A stretch of DNA of 64,000 nt from assembly GCA_010015655.1 (NCBI GenBank), contig ML976658.1, positions 1,351,978 to 1,415,977 on the forward strand. The letters are read 5' to 3'. The position numbers were made by a program, and so were the translations under genes. The notes under the pieces were generated by a model, which was not told the origin of the DNA, searched no databases, and saw nothing but the letters and a program-made list of their open reading frames with translations. Numbering within the stretch: position 1 is the first letter of the stretch; the number at the start of each line of letters is the position of its first letter. This DNA is from Bimuria novae-zelandiae CBS 107.79 (Eukaryota; Ascomycota; Dothideomycetes; Pleosporales; Didymosphaeriaceae). Below are positions 47,169 to 59,486 of this stretch, piece by piece.

Positions 47169-48165
47169 ATGGATCGCGTTAACGATAGGAAAAATAATAA
47201 AGCTATCTATAAAGAGCTTAGCGTCGACCTAAAAATAGTACGCAAATACAGGCTTAACCTAAAGACCTTTAGTAAGCTAATTAGGCTAAGATAAGTACGT
47301 CGTGGCAGGCTACCTCTACTTAAGTAATGCTATAGAGACGCGCTGCTTAAAATGCTACGTAGTAAGCTAATATCTTATATAAATAAGATGCAGGACTTTT
47401 TATACGATAAGTATAACGTTAAGGTATCCCTTATAACTCTAGATAGAGAGCTTAAAGCTATGCGATAGAGTAGGAAGGCAGCCTTAAAGGTAGCTAAGGA
47501 GCGTTATAAGGGTTTTTATTAAGCCTTTTAAGCGCGTTGCTAGTAAATTTATTAACCTAATTAAATTATTTACTTTAATAAGAGCGCTTGCAACGAGCGT
47601 ATAAGGGATTAAAAGTATAGTTAGAGTAAAGTTAATATAGCCTGCCACGTTAGCTACTTAGCTAAGCGCTTAGAGAGGTAGAGCTTACTACTAGCTATAA
47701 ACGTTAATAGATACCTTACCTATATAATTTTTTAGGGAGCGATTACTGCGGAGCTAATAAAGGACTTTGTTACTAATTAAGTACTCCTACACTACAGTCC
47801 TTAGCTAGGAAAATGCTTAGTAATAGTCCTTAACAACGCGTCTATCTATTAATTAGTAAGGCTGGCTAATATATGCGCAGAGGCAGGCGTGATTATAGAG
47901 TTTTTACCTCCTTACTTACCTAATATAAATCTAATTAAGCAGACCTTTAAGGCGTTAAAGACCTAGATCCAGCGGCATTATTAGGGCGCTAAGGCGTATA
48001 ATAAATTTAAGTATTTTTTAGAGGAAGCTATATTAAGTGTATACTATAAAAGCTTTGCAGGTAACTTCTTTAGGTACTATAGGTAGGCGCTATAGAGGTA
48101 TTATACTATAGTTAATAGTATATATTTAGTATTCGCCGGAGTGGTTTTATACTATCGTTAGTAGT
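47169..48165 (+). pseudogene. Tc1-like transposase remnant, element 1
   Basis: Starts MDRVNDRKNN at 47169. An N-terminal HTH-like half is followed by a DDE domain. The first catalytic region reads NKSACNER, where the family has Asp-Glu-Ser. The second reads VLNNASIY, from VLDNASIH. The third is LPPYLPNINLIKQTFKALK, with Lys in place of catalytic Glu. All three catalytic carboxylates are lost by G to A changes of RIP type, plus stops. The protein would have cut at TA sites. Confidence 0.88.
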
Positions 48166-48183
48166 ACATAGTTGGATATATTC

Positions 48184-48431
48184 TGTCAGAGTCAGTTTTA
48201 GAGATTAGAAATCTTATTAGGGGAAGAGGGCAATAGCACATGGAAGGAATTAAGGAATACACTAATTACATTTGTGTGTGAGTGATAGCTAAGATATAGA
48301 CTGCTAAGCCATCTAGGCAGCAGTAAGGAGTGTAGGCAGCCGTTCTACTAGTGCGGACTAGTATAGGCAGTAGCAGACTAGTGTAGGCTACCATCGATCA
48401 TAGGAAATAGATCACGCTACAAACCGTGACA
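48184..48431 (-). mobile_element. possible solo LTR inside Tc1-like element 1
   Basis: A block less RIPed than its surroundings, beginning TGTCAGAGTCAG and ending AAACCGTGACA. The last 11 bases equal the end of the reversed copia-1/2 LTR. Length of 248 bp suits an LTR. I could not find a matching 5-bp target copy (TATTC against AATCT), so this stays tentative. Sequence to about 48880 is also little mutated and unexplained. Confidence 0.35.
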
Positions 48432-49259
48432 AATCTAGCACCTGCTATAACATAAATATAGTAATCTCACAATAGTGCAAGGGTAATCTGAGGCTGCTAA
48501 ATTGATTACTATTATCTATTTTAGTGTAGCTAGCGTGGTGGTAGAGTTACAGAGGGTGAGGCGTACGGTGAGCAGACAAGGCGAGAAAGTTAGTGTTTAA
48601 TTATACGAACAAGGTAATTATATCGGGCGATATCTATAGGATATGGCCCGTGCCCTACGCGTCGAAGATAACACCTCTACGCCCTCTACTCGATTACCTC
48701 TACACGATTACCTCTACACGATCGTCTCTCCGCCCTCTACCTGAGTAGCTCTCAGCTGCTGTTTCTGCTTATTATCTTGCCGCTATAGCTCCCTACATGC
48801 CTCTCGATCACTCTCTAAAAGTCCAGGATACTAGAGTTGCCACCGAAATGCTATTTTACGAAGTCGTAGAAGCAGTGCGATTGGCAGCTTAAAATTATCT
48901 CTTTAAATCTTGTATGGCATGCCTATATTAGATCTATCTATTAGCATGTTTAGATCGATCTGCCTAGCCTTAATAATCCTTCTAAATACTATCCTAATCT
49001 CTAGCACCTTTGCAGCTATTACCTAATCTATCTACTAGTTAAAGAAGTGCTAAGTCTAATATAAGAGCTCTATGTTGTTCTCGTACGTTAGATTTCTCTA
49101 TGTTAGATCTTTCCACGCTGGCGCTGGCACGCTTAGAGCACTCGTAGAGCTAACAGTAGGCGCTGCAGGTATAGGTGCCTGCCGTGCAAGTAGCTAACTT
49201 TGTGCTAACTAACTAATAGATAGCGCGCTGGCAGCAATCGCGCTTATAAAGCTATTTGC

Positions 49260-50417
49260 TGTAAATATAGACATAGACGCTAAGCCTTGTTACGCCTTCT
49301 CCTTTGCCTTCTCTTTCGCCTTCAGGTCCCTCGCTGTACGCAGAGCAAGGCGTATAGTATCGTCTGGCACGTTAACGCTGCACCTCTTAAGGCTGATATT
49401 ACGCGCCCACATGGCCACAATATTACTGCTTACTAGGAAATGGTTCTTAAATCGATCAGGCTGGCCAGGCGTACGCTGGACCCAGCAGACGTACAGGTAG
49501 TTGCCATAGTGGGTATCCTGGCACCTCCACTTATCGCGGATAGCTATTAAAGGTCCCTTAGCGACAGCATGGCCAGCAAGGATCTCTGGCAGCTCTTGTA
49601 GCTGCCTTTGTGTTGCAGTAAGTCGAACCTGGCCCTAGGAGCTAGACGAGCCTCTACTACGTTGTTAGCCTATAGAACTAATTACCTTTATAGACTTAGT
49701 AATAAGCGTCGCGTTAAAGTTAAAATATATTATATTAATTAAGGACTCCCTTAGGTGCTACGCGTATTTTATAATATAGATAAAGCTAGTAGCGTCTCTA
49801 CGCTTAAGTAATTACTATAGCTTTTGCCTTTCTAAAGTCTTTTGCCTGTACGCGTAGCTAGAAACGTCCCTAATTATTACTTTCTATAGTAAAGTTATTT
49901 CTATAGCTAAGTCTTAAGCAACCTTATCTACCTATATTTAAAACTAACTAGTGTAGTAGTGCTCCAGGATAAACTCTATATTAAATCTTAGCTTATAGAG
50001 CTCCTTTTTAGGACCTACAAAGGCCTGCCAGCGGCAAGTAACATACAGCGACTTTACTTTAGATACCCTAGTAGCTAATTTTGGCTTATCTTCCTAAGTT
50101 TCTCCCTGCGTAGGGTTGCTAATTAGATTAAATATACATCCGCTGGGCGGGTTACTAGGCAGGTTACTAGGTAGATTACTAAATAATACAATTGCTAGCA
50201 ATGGCTGCGCAGACAAAGGCTTAATATTCTAATTAAGGCTAACTAGATTAGATATAGCGTTGCCTTCCGCTAGAGGAGGAGCCTTCTTAGATACTTTTCT
50301 CCGTAACTTGGCACCTTTAGTAGCTGCTACAGGCGCCCAGCGCGCACGTTTTAAAGGATTTTAACCCCCGTTAAATGGCTAGGTAGCTATACGCTTACGT
50401 TAACTACGCGGCGGCAT
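49260..50417 (-). pseudogene. accessory gene of Tc1-like element 1, function unknown
   Basis: Minus-strand frame from ATG at 50417 (MPPRS, then NGG.NPLKRARW, basic) with RIP stops. A conserved core is open at about 49320-49620, including IRDKWRCQDTHYGNYLYVCW, then FLVSSNIVAMWARNISLKRC, then NVPDDTIR. The C-terminus is Lys/Glu-rich (KAKEKAKEKA). It faces the transposase tail-to-tail. A homologue with the same order lies in Tc1-like element 2. I do not recognise the family. Cys, Trp and His spacing suggests a small folded, possibly DNA-binding domain. It may be a transposition helper or a captured host gene. Confidence 0.7.
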
Positions 50418-50560
50418 AATATAGGTATTAATATAAGGTAAATGTTCGCTGTAATTATTGTTTTACTAACAAATTAGGTGATAGAAAATATTTTCCGGGA
50501 AGCTGGGTCCACTTTGGCTGCCCGAAGTGGGGCGGGACGGTATTTCGGAGAGCACCGATA

Positions 50561-51034
50561 GCTTCACACATTTGGGACGAATTCGTCCCTCAGCAGCCTT
50601 AACAACATCCGCTAGAGCTGCGCCCGACCCGCAGGCTGTACAGCGCTCGTCGGCCTCGAAAACAGATCGCGATCGAGTATAATACAGATATCCTGTGCAG
50701 CTTCCTAAAATTGCCGATTAACATCCGATACATGGTGTAAAGTTAGGTAGTCTCGCAAAGGGGACTGGCTTGTGGGATATACGTAGAGTGGTAGCGGCCT
50801 CCGCTCTGCAGCTAAAGATTGCTTAGTTTTTCACTATTCATAGAATGGTGCGGTGGCGGGCCAACAGTGACCCCGAATAGGCTATTCTCCAAGTCTTCTC
50901 CGTGACCTTGCTGCTATTCGTGAACGCGTGCTTTCTTGAGTTGACGATGTTGTTGGGCAAGCCTCTGTCGCGTGCGGCAGAGATGTCACAGGCAGGGGCA
51001 TGTCTCGGCGACAGCCCTGGTAGGTTCTCGCTTA
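50561..51034. other. host spacer between the two Tc1-like elements
   Basis: About 470 bp of GC-neutral, little-mutated sequence; no open frame of note and no repeat seen. It contrasts sharply with the TA-rich elements on both sides, so it is probably single-copy host DNA. Confidence 0.5.
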
Positions 51035-51149
51035 TTGTCGTTTCGTAAAATCCCGCTACACATGTGACCTGCCCCGCGCATTAGTAATCGATTCCCGCGC
51101 GTCATTTAAAACACGGATTTACTAGCTAAATATTAACTTTTTAATATAT

Positions 51150-52250
51150 TATAAGAATCTAAAAGTCCTTAATAAGAACTTATAGCAAAGCTAGGTTACC
51201 GCCAACGGTGTTACAGGCTATAATTAATTAATTAAACAACAACGTTAGTAACACCTAAATCTAGAGAAATATAAAGGTGGCTAGGATAATAATTAGGAGG
51301 ATTTAACTTAGTCTAGAGTACTAGGGGTAACCTTACCCGCCAAGCTACGTATGGCAAGGTAGGCCGCTATTGTTATTGCAGTACTATCGCGAGAAGCTTA
51401 AAGAATTACTACTAGGCTAGCTAAATACTTACCTAGATAAGATGCAGAGTTTCTTATATAACGAGTATAACGTAAAAGCCTTACAGACGACTATATAGGA
51501 GACTCTTGCTAGCATAAGGTAGAGTTAAAAAGCGGTAACTAAAGTGGTAGCTAAGCGTAACGTAGTCCTCTATTAAGCGTTTAGAGCTCGCTACCAGCTA
51601 GCGTATAAGGCGGAGATAGTAATAGTAGTTAATAAGAGCGCTTGCAACAAGCGTACAGGCAATTAAAAATATATCTAGTTAAAAGTAAATACGCTAGTTT
51701 AGGTATTATACTTAGCGCAGAGGTTAGAGAGGTAGAGTTTATTACTAGCTATAGATATTAATAGGTATCTTAATTATCTTATCTATTAGGGAGTAATTAC
51801 GGCGGAGTTAATAGAAAAGTTCTTTATTAGTAAAGTGCTACCGTATTGCACGCCGTACCTAGGGCCACGCTTAGTAATTATAATAGATAACGTATCTATT
51901 TATTAATTAGCTAAAATTTAATAACTCTATATGGACGCTGGGGTAGTACTCGAGTACCTACCACTGTACTTACCTAATATAAATCCAATTAAGCAGAGCT
52001 TCAAAGCGTTAAAATTATAGATAAAAAAGAACTTCCAGAAAGCGCCTATCTTTTAGGATTTCTCGTATTTCTTGGAGCTGGGTGTACAGGAGGGTTGCTA
52101 TAACGACGAGCGGGCGAGAAAGTACTTTAGCTACTTAGGCTAGCAGGTGTAAGGTGTATAAGAGATAGAGGACTTAAGTAATTAACGCGTTATTATTAAG
52201 TGTAAATATTATTAAGCCTAACGATAGTGGCCTATGCGGACTTATTATTT
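51150..52250 (+). pseudogene. Tc1-like transposase remnant, element 2
   Basis: Same domain order as element 1: NKSACNKR for the first catalytic Asp region, IIIDNVSIY keeping the second Asp, and LPLYLPNINPIKQSFKALK with Lys for the catalytic Glu. It continues with FQDFSYFLELG and ends before 52250. It is clearly diverged from element 1, so not a simple recent copy. Start not resolved because of stops. Confidence 0.83.
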
Positions 52251-52479
52251 ACTAGCATTAATTTACTTACGTTGCAGTTTTACATAATTCTATTAATAAG
52301 TTAATATAATATACGTATATTTGGGTAGCAGATTCCTTAAAATTAATTTTTACAGGCTAAAATTAGTAAAATAAAGAACGTAAATCCCTTAATAAAAGTA
52401 CTTATAACGCGCCCTGTCTAGGAGCAATTAATAATATAACTAGAGCGTAAAGTACAAGTAACTATAAAATTAACGTTAT

Positions 52480-54118
52480 TAACCTAGCTAAAAGCTTTAG
52501 TAACTTCTTATATTTACTATATAAATAAGCTCTCCTTGTCCTTGTCCTCCTCTCGCTCCTCTTGCTCTACACGCTCTTTCTCCTTCTTTATATTCTCTAG
52601 GCACTAAGCTTTTTGCTCTAAAGTTAGTCCTTTAAATCTACGCTACTATTAGACAGCATATACTTAAAGTTTAAGTAGTAAAGGTGGTAGTAGCTCCTAT
52701 ACCTCTTGCTATAAGGTATACGGCATGCTAGCCTCCGAGGGATCTATAAGCATATTAATGTTAATTCTATTATCCTTAACTATAGTAAAGACCTTTCTTA
52801 TATTTTTATAATCTTTGTGTGGACCCTCGTTAAGCCACCACTATAGGAAAAGCAGTGTTATATAGTGGAGCTCCTCTACGTTACTATAAGTTAATAGATC
52901 CTACGTCAAAACTAGCAGGTTATCTAGTAGGCGATTAGGTTCTTGCTGCTAGGCAGGCGATCTTTAAGATAGCTAACTTTATACTAATTAACTTGCTATA
53001 GACGCGATTAGCAATTTAAGCATATCTTTTATTATAGGCTCGCCGTTAGAGTCGCTCCTTCTCTACCGTCGCCCAGCCTGCCCACGAGATTTCGCTATTA
53101 TTAACCGAACGTTGTCTAACGGCTTTGCAATTATACACCTTTGCAGCGACACTTCGCGGGCCCATATGGCGACTATATTACCCTTGACGGGCATATGATC
53201 GGAGAATCGCACCAGTAACAATTCAGTACGCTAAAAGTAGCACACATGGGCGTAGTTCGAGCACATGGTGTCCTGGCACCTCTACGCGTCCCGTATTTAG
53301 ATGGCTGGCCTATTGCCTATCTAGTTAATTACCATAACGTCTGGCAGCTTAGCGAGTTAGCGATTAGTAGTAGTAAGTTGTACCTAAGAGCCTTATGGGC
53401 TACCTACGCGTGACTGACTTGAAGCAGGCACCTAAGGTGACTCTGGTAGTAGCACTAAGTTAAAATCCATGCACGTAGTGGCCCCTAGGGGCACTAATTG
53501 TAGTAACTCTTCTACGCTGGTTTTTACGTTAGTAAAACGTAGGTAACTCTCCTCGCGTTTAAAAGCGTTTACTATATAATCCTTTACTAAAGTTTAACTT
53601 AAATATATAATAATAGTAAGGCTTTTAATAGAGACTTTCTCCTAGGTACTTATCTCTATAATAACGCTATTAGCCTATCTCTAAACCTCGCCCGCCGTTA
53701 AACTACTAAGCAGTTGCTTATAATTGCTATCCTCTACGCCGTTAACTATCTTATTATTATAGTACGCTCTATAGCGACACCTTATATAAGTCTTATTAAT
53801 TACCTTAGCAAGCTCCTTATCTAATTATTATATAAAAGGATTTAGCTAGGCTAATAATAGGCTATCCTCTAGGTATATCTCTTACTCCTTAACGTCCTTA
53901 TTCTTAAGTTACTCTGCCTTAGCTACCTTAGTAGTAGTTACATAATTAGCTTTATTTACTATCTCTTATAAAGGTGCCCTAGCTTTTACTTTGTTAAGAG
54001 TTTTTTTATAAGGTAACTTTATTATACGCGACTTTTTAGCTGCCCGCGTTACTTAGGGTGGATTCTTGCCCCCCTTAAACACCTAAGTACTCTTACGTTT
54101 ATAACTTTTAGCTAGCAT
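52480..54118 (-). pseudogene. accessory gene of Tc1-like element 2, function unknown
   Basis: Minus-strand frame from ATG at 54118 (basic start with FKGGKNPP, matching NGG.NPLK in element 1). A conserved core lies near 53100-53340: RCQD, NYAHVCY, FSDHMPVKGNIVAIWAREVS, LQRC, KPLDNVR. The C-terminus is highly charged (KEKERVEQEEREEDKD) and likely coiled coil, near 52530-52640. Trp codons of the core are stops. Conservation of core words between two diverged elements implies past selection. No known family assigned. Confidence 0.66.
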
Positions 54119-54209
54119 TACGATAACCCTTAAGGATAATAGCAAGGTATTATTTAGGGGAATGAATTTATGTATGGCATCCGATTGTATAAAAAAATAG
54201 GTGGGGTTA

Positions 54210-54408
54210 TGTCCGATTACATGGCACTTTGCACTAAACTCAAAGTGTAAAGGTGGCTGGGCAATCCTACGCCAAGAAAAGAAGACTTTGGTAGCAGTCT
54301 AACAGAACACGAACAAGACACAACACGAACATTATTAATTAATTATTACAACTATTAATTCTTATTATTATATTAGCTTAAAGTGACAGAACACTATTAA
54401 ATCTAATA
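54210..54408 (+). repeat. copia-3 5' LTR
   Basis: TGTCCGATTACATGGC to AAATCTAATA; the terminal GACA of the partner has become AATA here. Internal CAAACTCAAAGTG/AGCTTAAAGTGACAG words are shared with the 3' copy. Confidence 0.95.
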
Positions 54409-54519
54409 ATTAAGAGTCTTACTACCTTAATACGACCGGTTGCAATAGCGTAATCTACCCTTAAAGACGCTATAATTATCTTAACTAATAATAATAACTT
54501 TACTGCATAGCTGCAACAA

Positions 54520-57500
54520 CTCAAAATGCGATGTAAGCTACTTAATATCTAGAAAATTATTAATCTAGACTCACCTATTAATCCGAAAACGAAACCCGTT
54601 ATACTAAAGCCTCCCGCTATTAGCCTCTACCAAGCATCACAAGCTTATGTGACTACAAACCCAAACACCCCGCTAATACACCTATCGCAACTATTAACGC
54701 AAGGCACAAAGGCATATAAGGACAATATTAACATCTATAAGATACTCCTAGAAGACTATAAGATAAACGATTGCGAATACAAAGAGGAAAGGGCAAATAT
54801 TAATAAAATAGTTATCTACCTATAATTAATAGTTTTAGCCCACCTATAAAAGAATTGCTGTTTACTAGAGCTATTAATTAAGTAATAGATCAGTAATCTT
54901 ATAGCCAGAGTTAGTGTTAACCTAGAGCATGAGCAAATGCGGGCAAGGACCCGATATCATAAGGCAATTAAGCCCATAAGAAGCGTAGCTACCTAGCACA
55001 TATAGCTAAATAAGTATAATTACGCGGCCACTAAAGCAGAAACCTAAGGGGTAAGAGAGCTTTAGTAGCTAAGCGTAGTTAAAGAAGACTTTATAAAGGT
55101 AGTTAATTATATTGCCTCTTAATAGGTTATAAATTTTTAGTCAACCTAGAGAAAGGACCCGTCCGTCTCTAGGGAAGGCATAATAAGACTCTTCCGAGAC
55201 TATATAAATCTCTAGCACCCGAATAAGGGCAAATAAAAAGGCGCTTTTACTACTGCAGAGTTATTTCTCGCTGAAGGTGGTGAATCTACCTAGGCTATAG
55301 AGAGGGACGCCTCTCTTATAGATAAAGCAGCATTATTTAAACTAAGGGGAAGACCCTTTAAATAATAAAATAACAGTCTTAGTACTAGAACCAAGCGGTC
55401 TGCCACGAGCGATTACGAGCTAGTAGTAGCTAGTGGCAAACACTGCCCTACTTATAATTAGCGTTATGCTCTAAGAGATTACTTCTATGCATTCCTAAAG
55501 AAATAACTTAAATAGTTTAAGCTAAAGCCTTTTATAGCAAAGCTAATCTAATTTAAGTTAGAGCACGACTTAGAGCTGCAAGAAGCCCTAAGAGCTCTTA
55601 AAAGACTAAGATCTTAAATACTAAGAATTAAACTATTACACACTTCTACTCTAACGCGAATCACTAAGGCTAACGATAAGTGACTAGATAGACAAAAGAT
55701 TACTAAAATCCTAGCAAGCTTTAATGCAGCATCCTTCCATACTAATCTAAACACGTACCTATTACGATACTTAGCTATTCTCGATTTAGGCACAACTTGC
55801 CACATCTTTAACAATATTAATCGCTTTGTCTCGTATAGGCCACCGTCGCCTGGAGACTTTATATGGGCTGGCAATACACAAGTATGGATTAAAGGATATA
55901 GGAGCGTTCACCTTAATATACAGAGTACAAGTGGCAACCGAATAATACGACTAGACAATGTAGCCTATTGTCCTAATCTACTTTGTAACCTAGTGTTGTT
56001 CCGATTACTCCGCAAGCAAGGCCTTTGGTGGGACACAAAAGCAGACCCCACAACTCTAAAGAGAAGAGACAATATGACGCTAGTAGAGCTTTAGGAGCTA
56101 TATAGATAATAGGTGCTTAAGTACAGATCCGCCCTATTACGCTGCATAGTTGTTAATAGTGTACCAGCTGCCCACATAGCGCACAAAACTAACACCCACA
56201 CCAGAAGGCCAAAGAAGGCAGATGCCTTAACCTGGCATAGACGACTAGGTCATCCAGGCCCTTAAGCCCTTGAACACCTTGTTTAGCAATCTCAGGGGGT
56301 AAGAATAAAAGGGCTTACTACAGCTAAATGCGATGCCTGTGGAAGAGCTAAACTTAAGCGATAAATACGCTAACAACTAAGGAATCTAACAAAAGGCCCT
56401 GGCGAAAGGGTAGCCATCAATTTCCACGATTTCGAAACTAACAGTTCTACAAAAGAGAAAAGTCAAATGCTAGTCACTAATCAATTCTCTGGCTTTATGT
56501 GGGACTTCTACTTTAAAGACAATCGCCCAGCACGATCAATCATTAAGCTACTTAATAGCTTTATATAATTTATAAAAGTATAATTCAACGTCACTGTTAA
56601 GGTTATTAAATTAGACAACAAAATCTTCTCTGTTAAAGCTAAAGTAAAAAGGTGGTGCTTGGCACAAGGTATTAGAATTAAGCCTTTAGCACCTAATACC
56701 TAAGCACAAAATAGAGGAGCTAAACGCTTAAGGGGTGTTATTAAGGAGAAAGCGCGCGCGATGCGACTTAACTCTAACCTATTTTAGTAAATATAGCCTA
56801 AAATTACCTAAGCCGCCGTCTACCTCTATAATTAAACTCTAAACTACGGCAATTGCTGGTAATTACTATACGAAGTGTTCTTTACGACAGTAGCTTCTTA
56901 AAATAGCTTTGTCACCCAGCCACGAAAACCTAATCAAGCTCACCTAAAAGCATATGGCTGTAAAGCTTTTGCCATGACTAACGATACAAAACGCGGCAAG
57001 AGTAAGCTCTAAAGGCTTAACCCTAAGGCATAGATTAGCTACCTTATTAGCTACTAATTAACTAACATTTAGAGAATCTAGATCTTATTACTTATAAAGG
57101 TTATTAGCACCCGCGATATAATTTTTAATAAGGACTTAGTGTTCTTAGGCAAGACTAAAGACCTAATAGATAACCTTATGTATAGCACCTTAGAAGAAAT
57201 CGCAGCTTAGGTGCGATTAGTAGAGCTACCTCCTTTACCTTAGCAAAACCCAGAGACAGAGTCCTTTTATAAGGATAAAACAATTACTAACACATCGTAT
57301 AAGGAAGGGGACGAGGAGACCTCAGGCTATAGGCAAAGCAGGAAATTTAGCTATAAATACCTAACGCCTTTATTAACTCTACTACTAGTTGCACTCCTTG
57401 CCTAGTTAATAATAAGAGATAAACAACTTAAACCACCTCGTAAAGCATAAGTAGTGTAATTGCAAATAAGCCTATAGATCGCCACTTTTATAGCAGGCAC

Positions 57501-59220
57501 TAAAGCTAGCAGCGCCGGCAAATACAATAGCAAGGTTCTTAATAAGGCCTAGCTTCGACGTATAATTATAGTAGGCAAGAAGCCGCATCGGAGCGTGCTA
57601 CTAAAGCCACCTACATGCTAAAACAAGCTCGAGGACCACCCTCTCTACGATATATGAAAAGAAGCCGAGCGATCCCATCTATAGAGCCACAAGGAAATGA
57701 AATCCTGGAGTGAGGTTGCAGTCGCTCTAGTAAAAGCAGCAGGCCACTAAATCCTCGACTATATATAGGTATATACCTATAAGTTTAATAAACACTATTA
57801 ACTATAGAAGTGCAAGGCATGACTAGTTGTAAAAGGTAACTAATAATAGCATCTTACTTCGCAAGAAACCTACGCTATAATACTAGTAAAATAATTATTT
57901 TGCATGCTTATGGCGATTATAGCTTGGTTTAACCTAGAGCTTATCTAACACGACGTTACTAACGCTTTTGTCTACGCAAAGCTGGACAGAGAAATCTACA
58001 TAAGAATGCCCCGTGGCTACTCGCGAGCAGGCACAGTCCTCCACCTACACAAAGCACTCTACGGACTACGCATATCTTTACTACTTTGGTAGAGAGAGTT
58101 TACATCAACGCTTTGTAATATAGGTTTTAAAACAGTACCCTACGAGCCATGCTATCTTATTAAGGATAGCATTATTATCTTCTTCTATGTAGATAACCTT
58201 ATTGTTGCTTACAATAAGTTATAACAGCAAGCTACTAAAGCTGCTCTAGCAAAGATAAGTACTAAATTTATACTTACTAGTAGCAACGACCTATAATAGT
58301 TTCTAGGAGTTAAAGTTATTAGAGACCGCCTAAACAGAAAGATCTGGCTTTTACAGGCCTTATATATTAACAAGATCTCGCGCCTTATTAAGCAACATAA
58401 GATATAGCACGAAATACCTATAGTAATAGTTAAACTACTTCCTCGAACTAGGCTCGCTAGTAAGGCTGAAGTTAATTAATATTAGCGCAAGATAGGATCT
58501 ATTCTCTACGCTGTAGTAACTACACGACTAGATATTGCCTTTGCAAGCTCTTAACTTTCACGATTCCTATTAAACCTAAGTAAAAAGTACTAAGCCGCTG
58601 CTAACCAAGTTCTCCTCTATCTTGCGGATACTAGATTACTAGGTCTTTAGCTTAGGGGTGCAGATACTTTAGAGGTGGCAAGTGACGCTTCTTTCGCTAA
58701 TAATACGCTCGACCGCAAAAGCTCACAAGGATATATTATTAAGTTATTTAGTAGCTTAATTGCATGGAAAGCAAATAAGCAAGATATAGTTACTACATTA
58801 ACTATAGAGGCCGAATTACTAGCTCTCTTATAGGTGGCTAAAGAAGCTTTGTTTATCTCACGATTACTAAAGGAGCTAAAGATTAACCTTAGCAATTCTC
58901 TTATTATAATTAATTATAATAACTAGCAAACAATCCGGCTTATTACTAAAGAGATCGCTAAGCTGTAGACCAAGCTCCGTTATGTAGATATCTATAATTA
59001 CTGGCTAAGACAAGAGGTCGTATTAAAGACAATTAAGGTAGACTATTAACGCTCGGAGGACATGGTTGCAGATAGGCTTACGAAGGCCCTACTAGCTAAT
59101 AAGTAGAGTAACTTTCTAAATAAATTAGGACTTGTAGAAATTAAGGATAAGATTATAAACGTGGAGGTCGACCTGCTCGAGCTAGAGCAGAGAATAAAGG
59201 CTTTTAAAATTAAACTGTAA
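54520..59220 (+). pseudogene. copia-3 gag-pol remnant
   Basis: Gag is at about 54520-55600. Protease is near 55780 (ILDLGTTCHIFNN). The integrase zinc region is at about 56230-56360 (WHRRLGHPGP, then CDACGRAK), with the core to 56900. RT is at about 57890-58230, with MPRGYSRAGTVLHLHKALYG and an intact FFYVDNLIVA-type motif (YVDN in place of YVDD). RNase H is at about 58670-59110, with IAWKANKQD-like residues and ADRLTKALL near the end. Order is copia. Fewer stops than copia-1/2, with long open stretches at 55614-56090 and 56200-56340. Confidence 0.88.
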
Positions 59221-59287
59221 AGGATAATACTGTTAGATTACCGACAGATAGTCTCCAGCTTAAGGATAAGCCTAAGCTGAGGGGGTG

Positions 59288-59486
59288 TGTCCGATTACAT
59301 AGCACTTTGCACTAAACTTAAAGTGTAAAGGTGGCTGGGCAATCCTACGCCAAGAAAAGAAGACTTCGGTAGTAGTCTAATAGAACACGAATAAGACACA
59401 ACACGAACATTATTAATTAATTATTATAACTATCAATTCTTATTATTGCATTAGCTCAAAGTGACAGAACACTATTAAATCTGACA
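59288..59486 (+). repeat. copia-3 3' LTR
   Basis: TGTCCGATTACATAGC to AAATCTGACA, 199 bp, followed by GGTTA and the end of the Tc1-like terminal repeat. Confidence 0.95.

Larger units (their letters stand above)
46967..50558 (+). mobile_element. Tc1-like element 1, with a second, opposite-strand gene
   Basis: 3592 bp between TA copies (46965-46966 and 50559-50560). The inverted ends share CCGAAATACCGTCCCGCCCC. The left end begins TCGTTTCCG and the right end (reverse complement) TCGGTGCTCTCCG. The left half carries a plus-strand Tc1/mariner-type transposase and the right half a minus-strand gene. A less mutated island at about 48184-48880 may be a later insertion. Long for a Tc1-like element, because of the second gene. 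Confidence 0.88.
54210..59486 (+). mobile_element. copia-3, Ty1/copia retrotransposon nested in Tc1-like element 2
   Basis: 5277 bp with 199-bp LTRs (54210-54408 and 59288-59486) and target copies GGTTA (54205-54209 and 59487-59491). Purine tract GCTGAGGGGGTG at 59276-59287. The two LTRs differ by transitions. It inserted just inside the right terminal repeat of Tc1-like element 2, so it is younger than that element. Confidence 0.95.
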
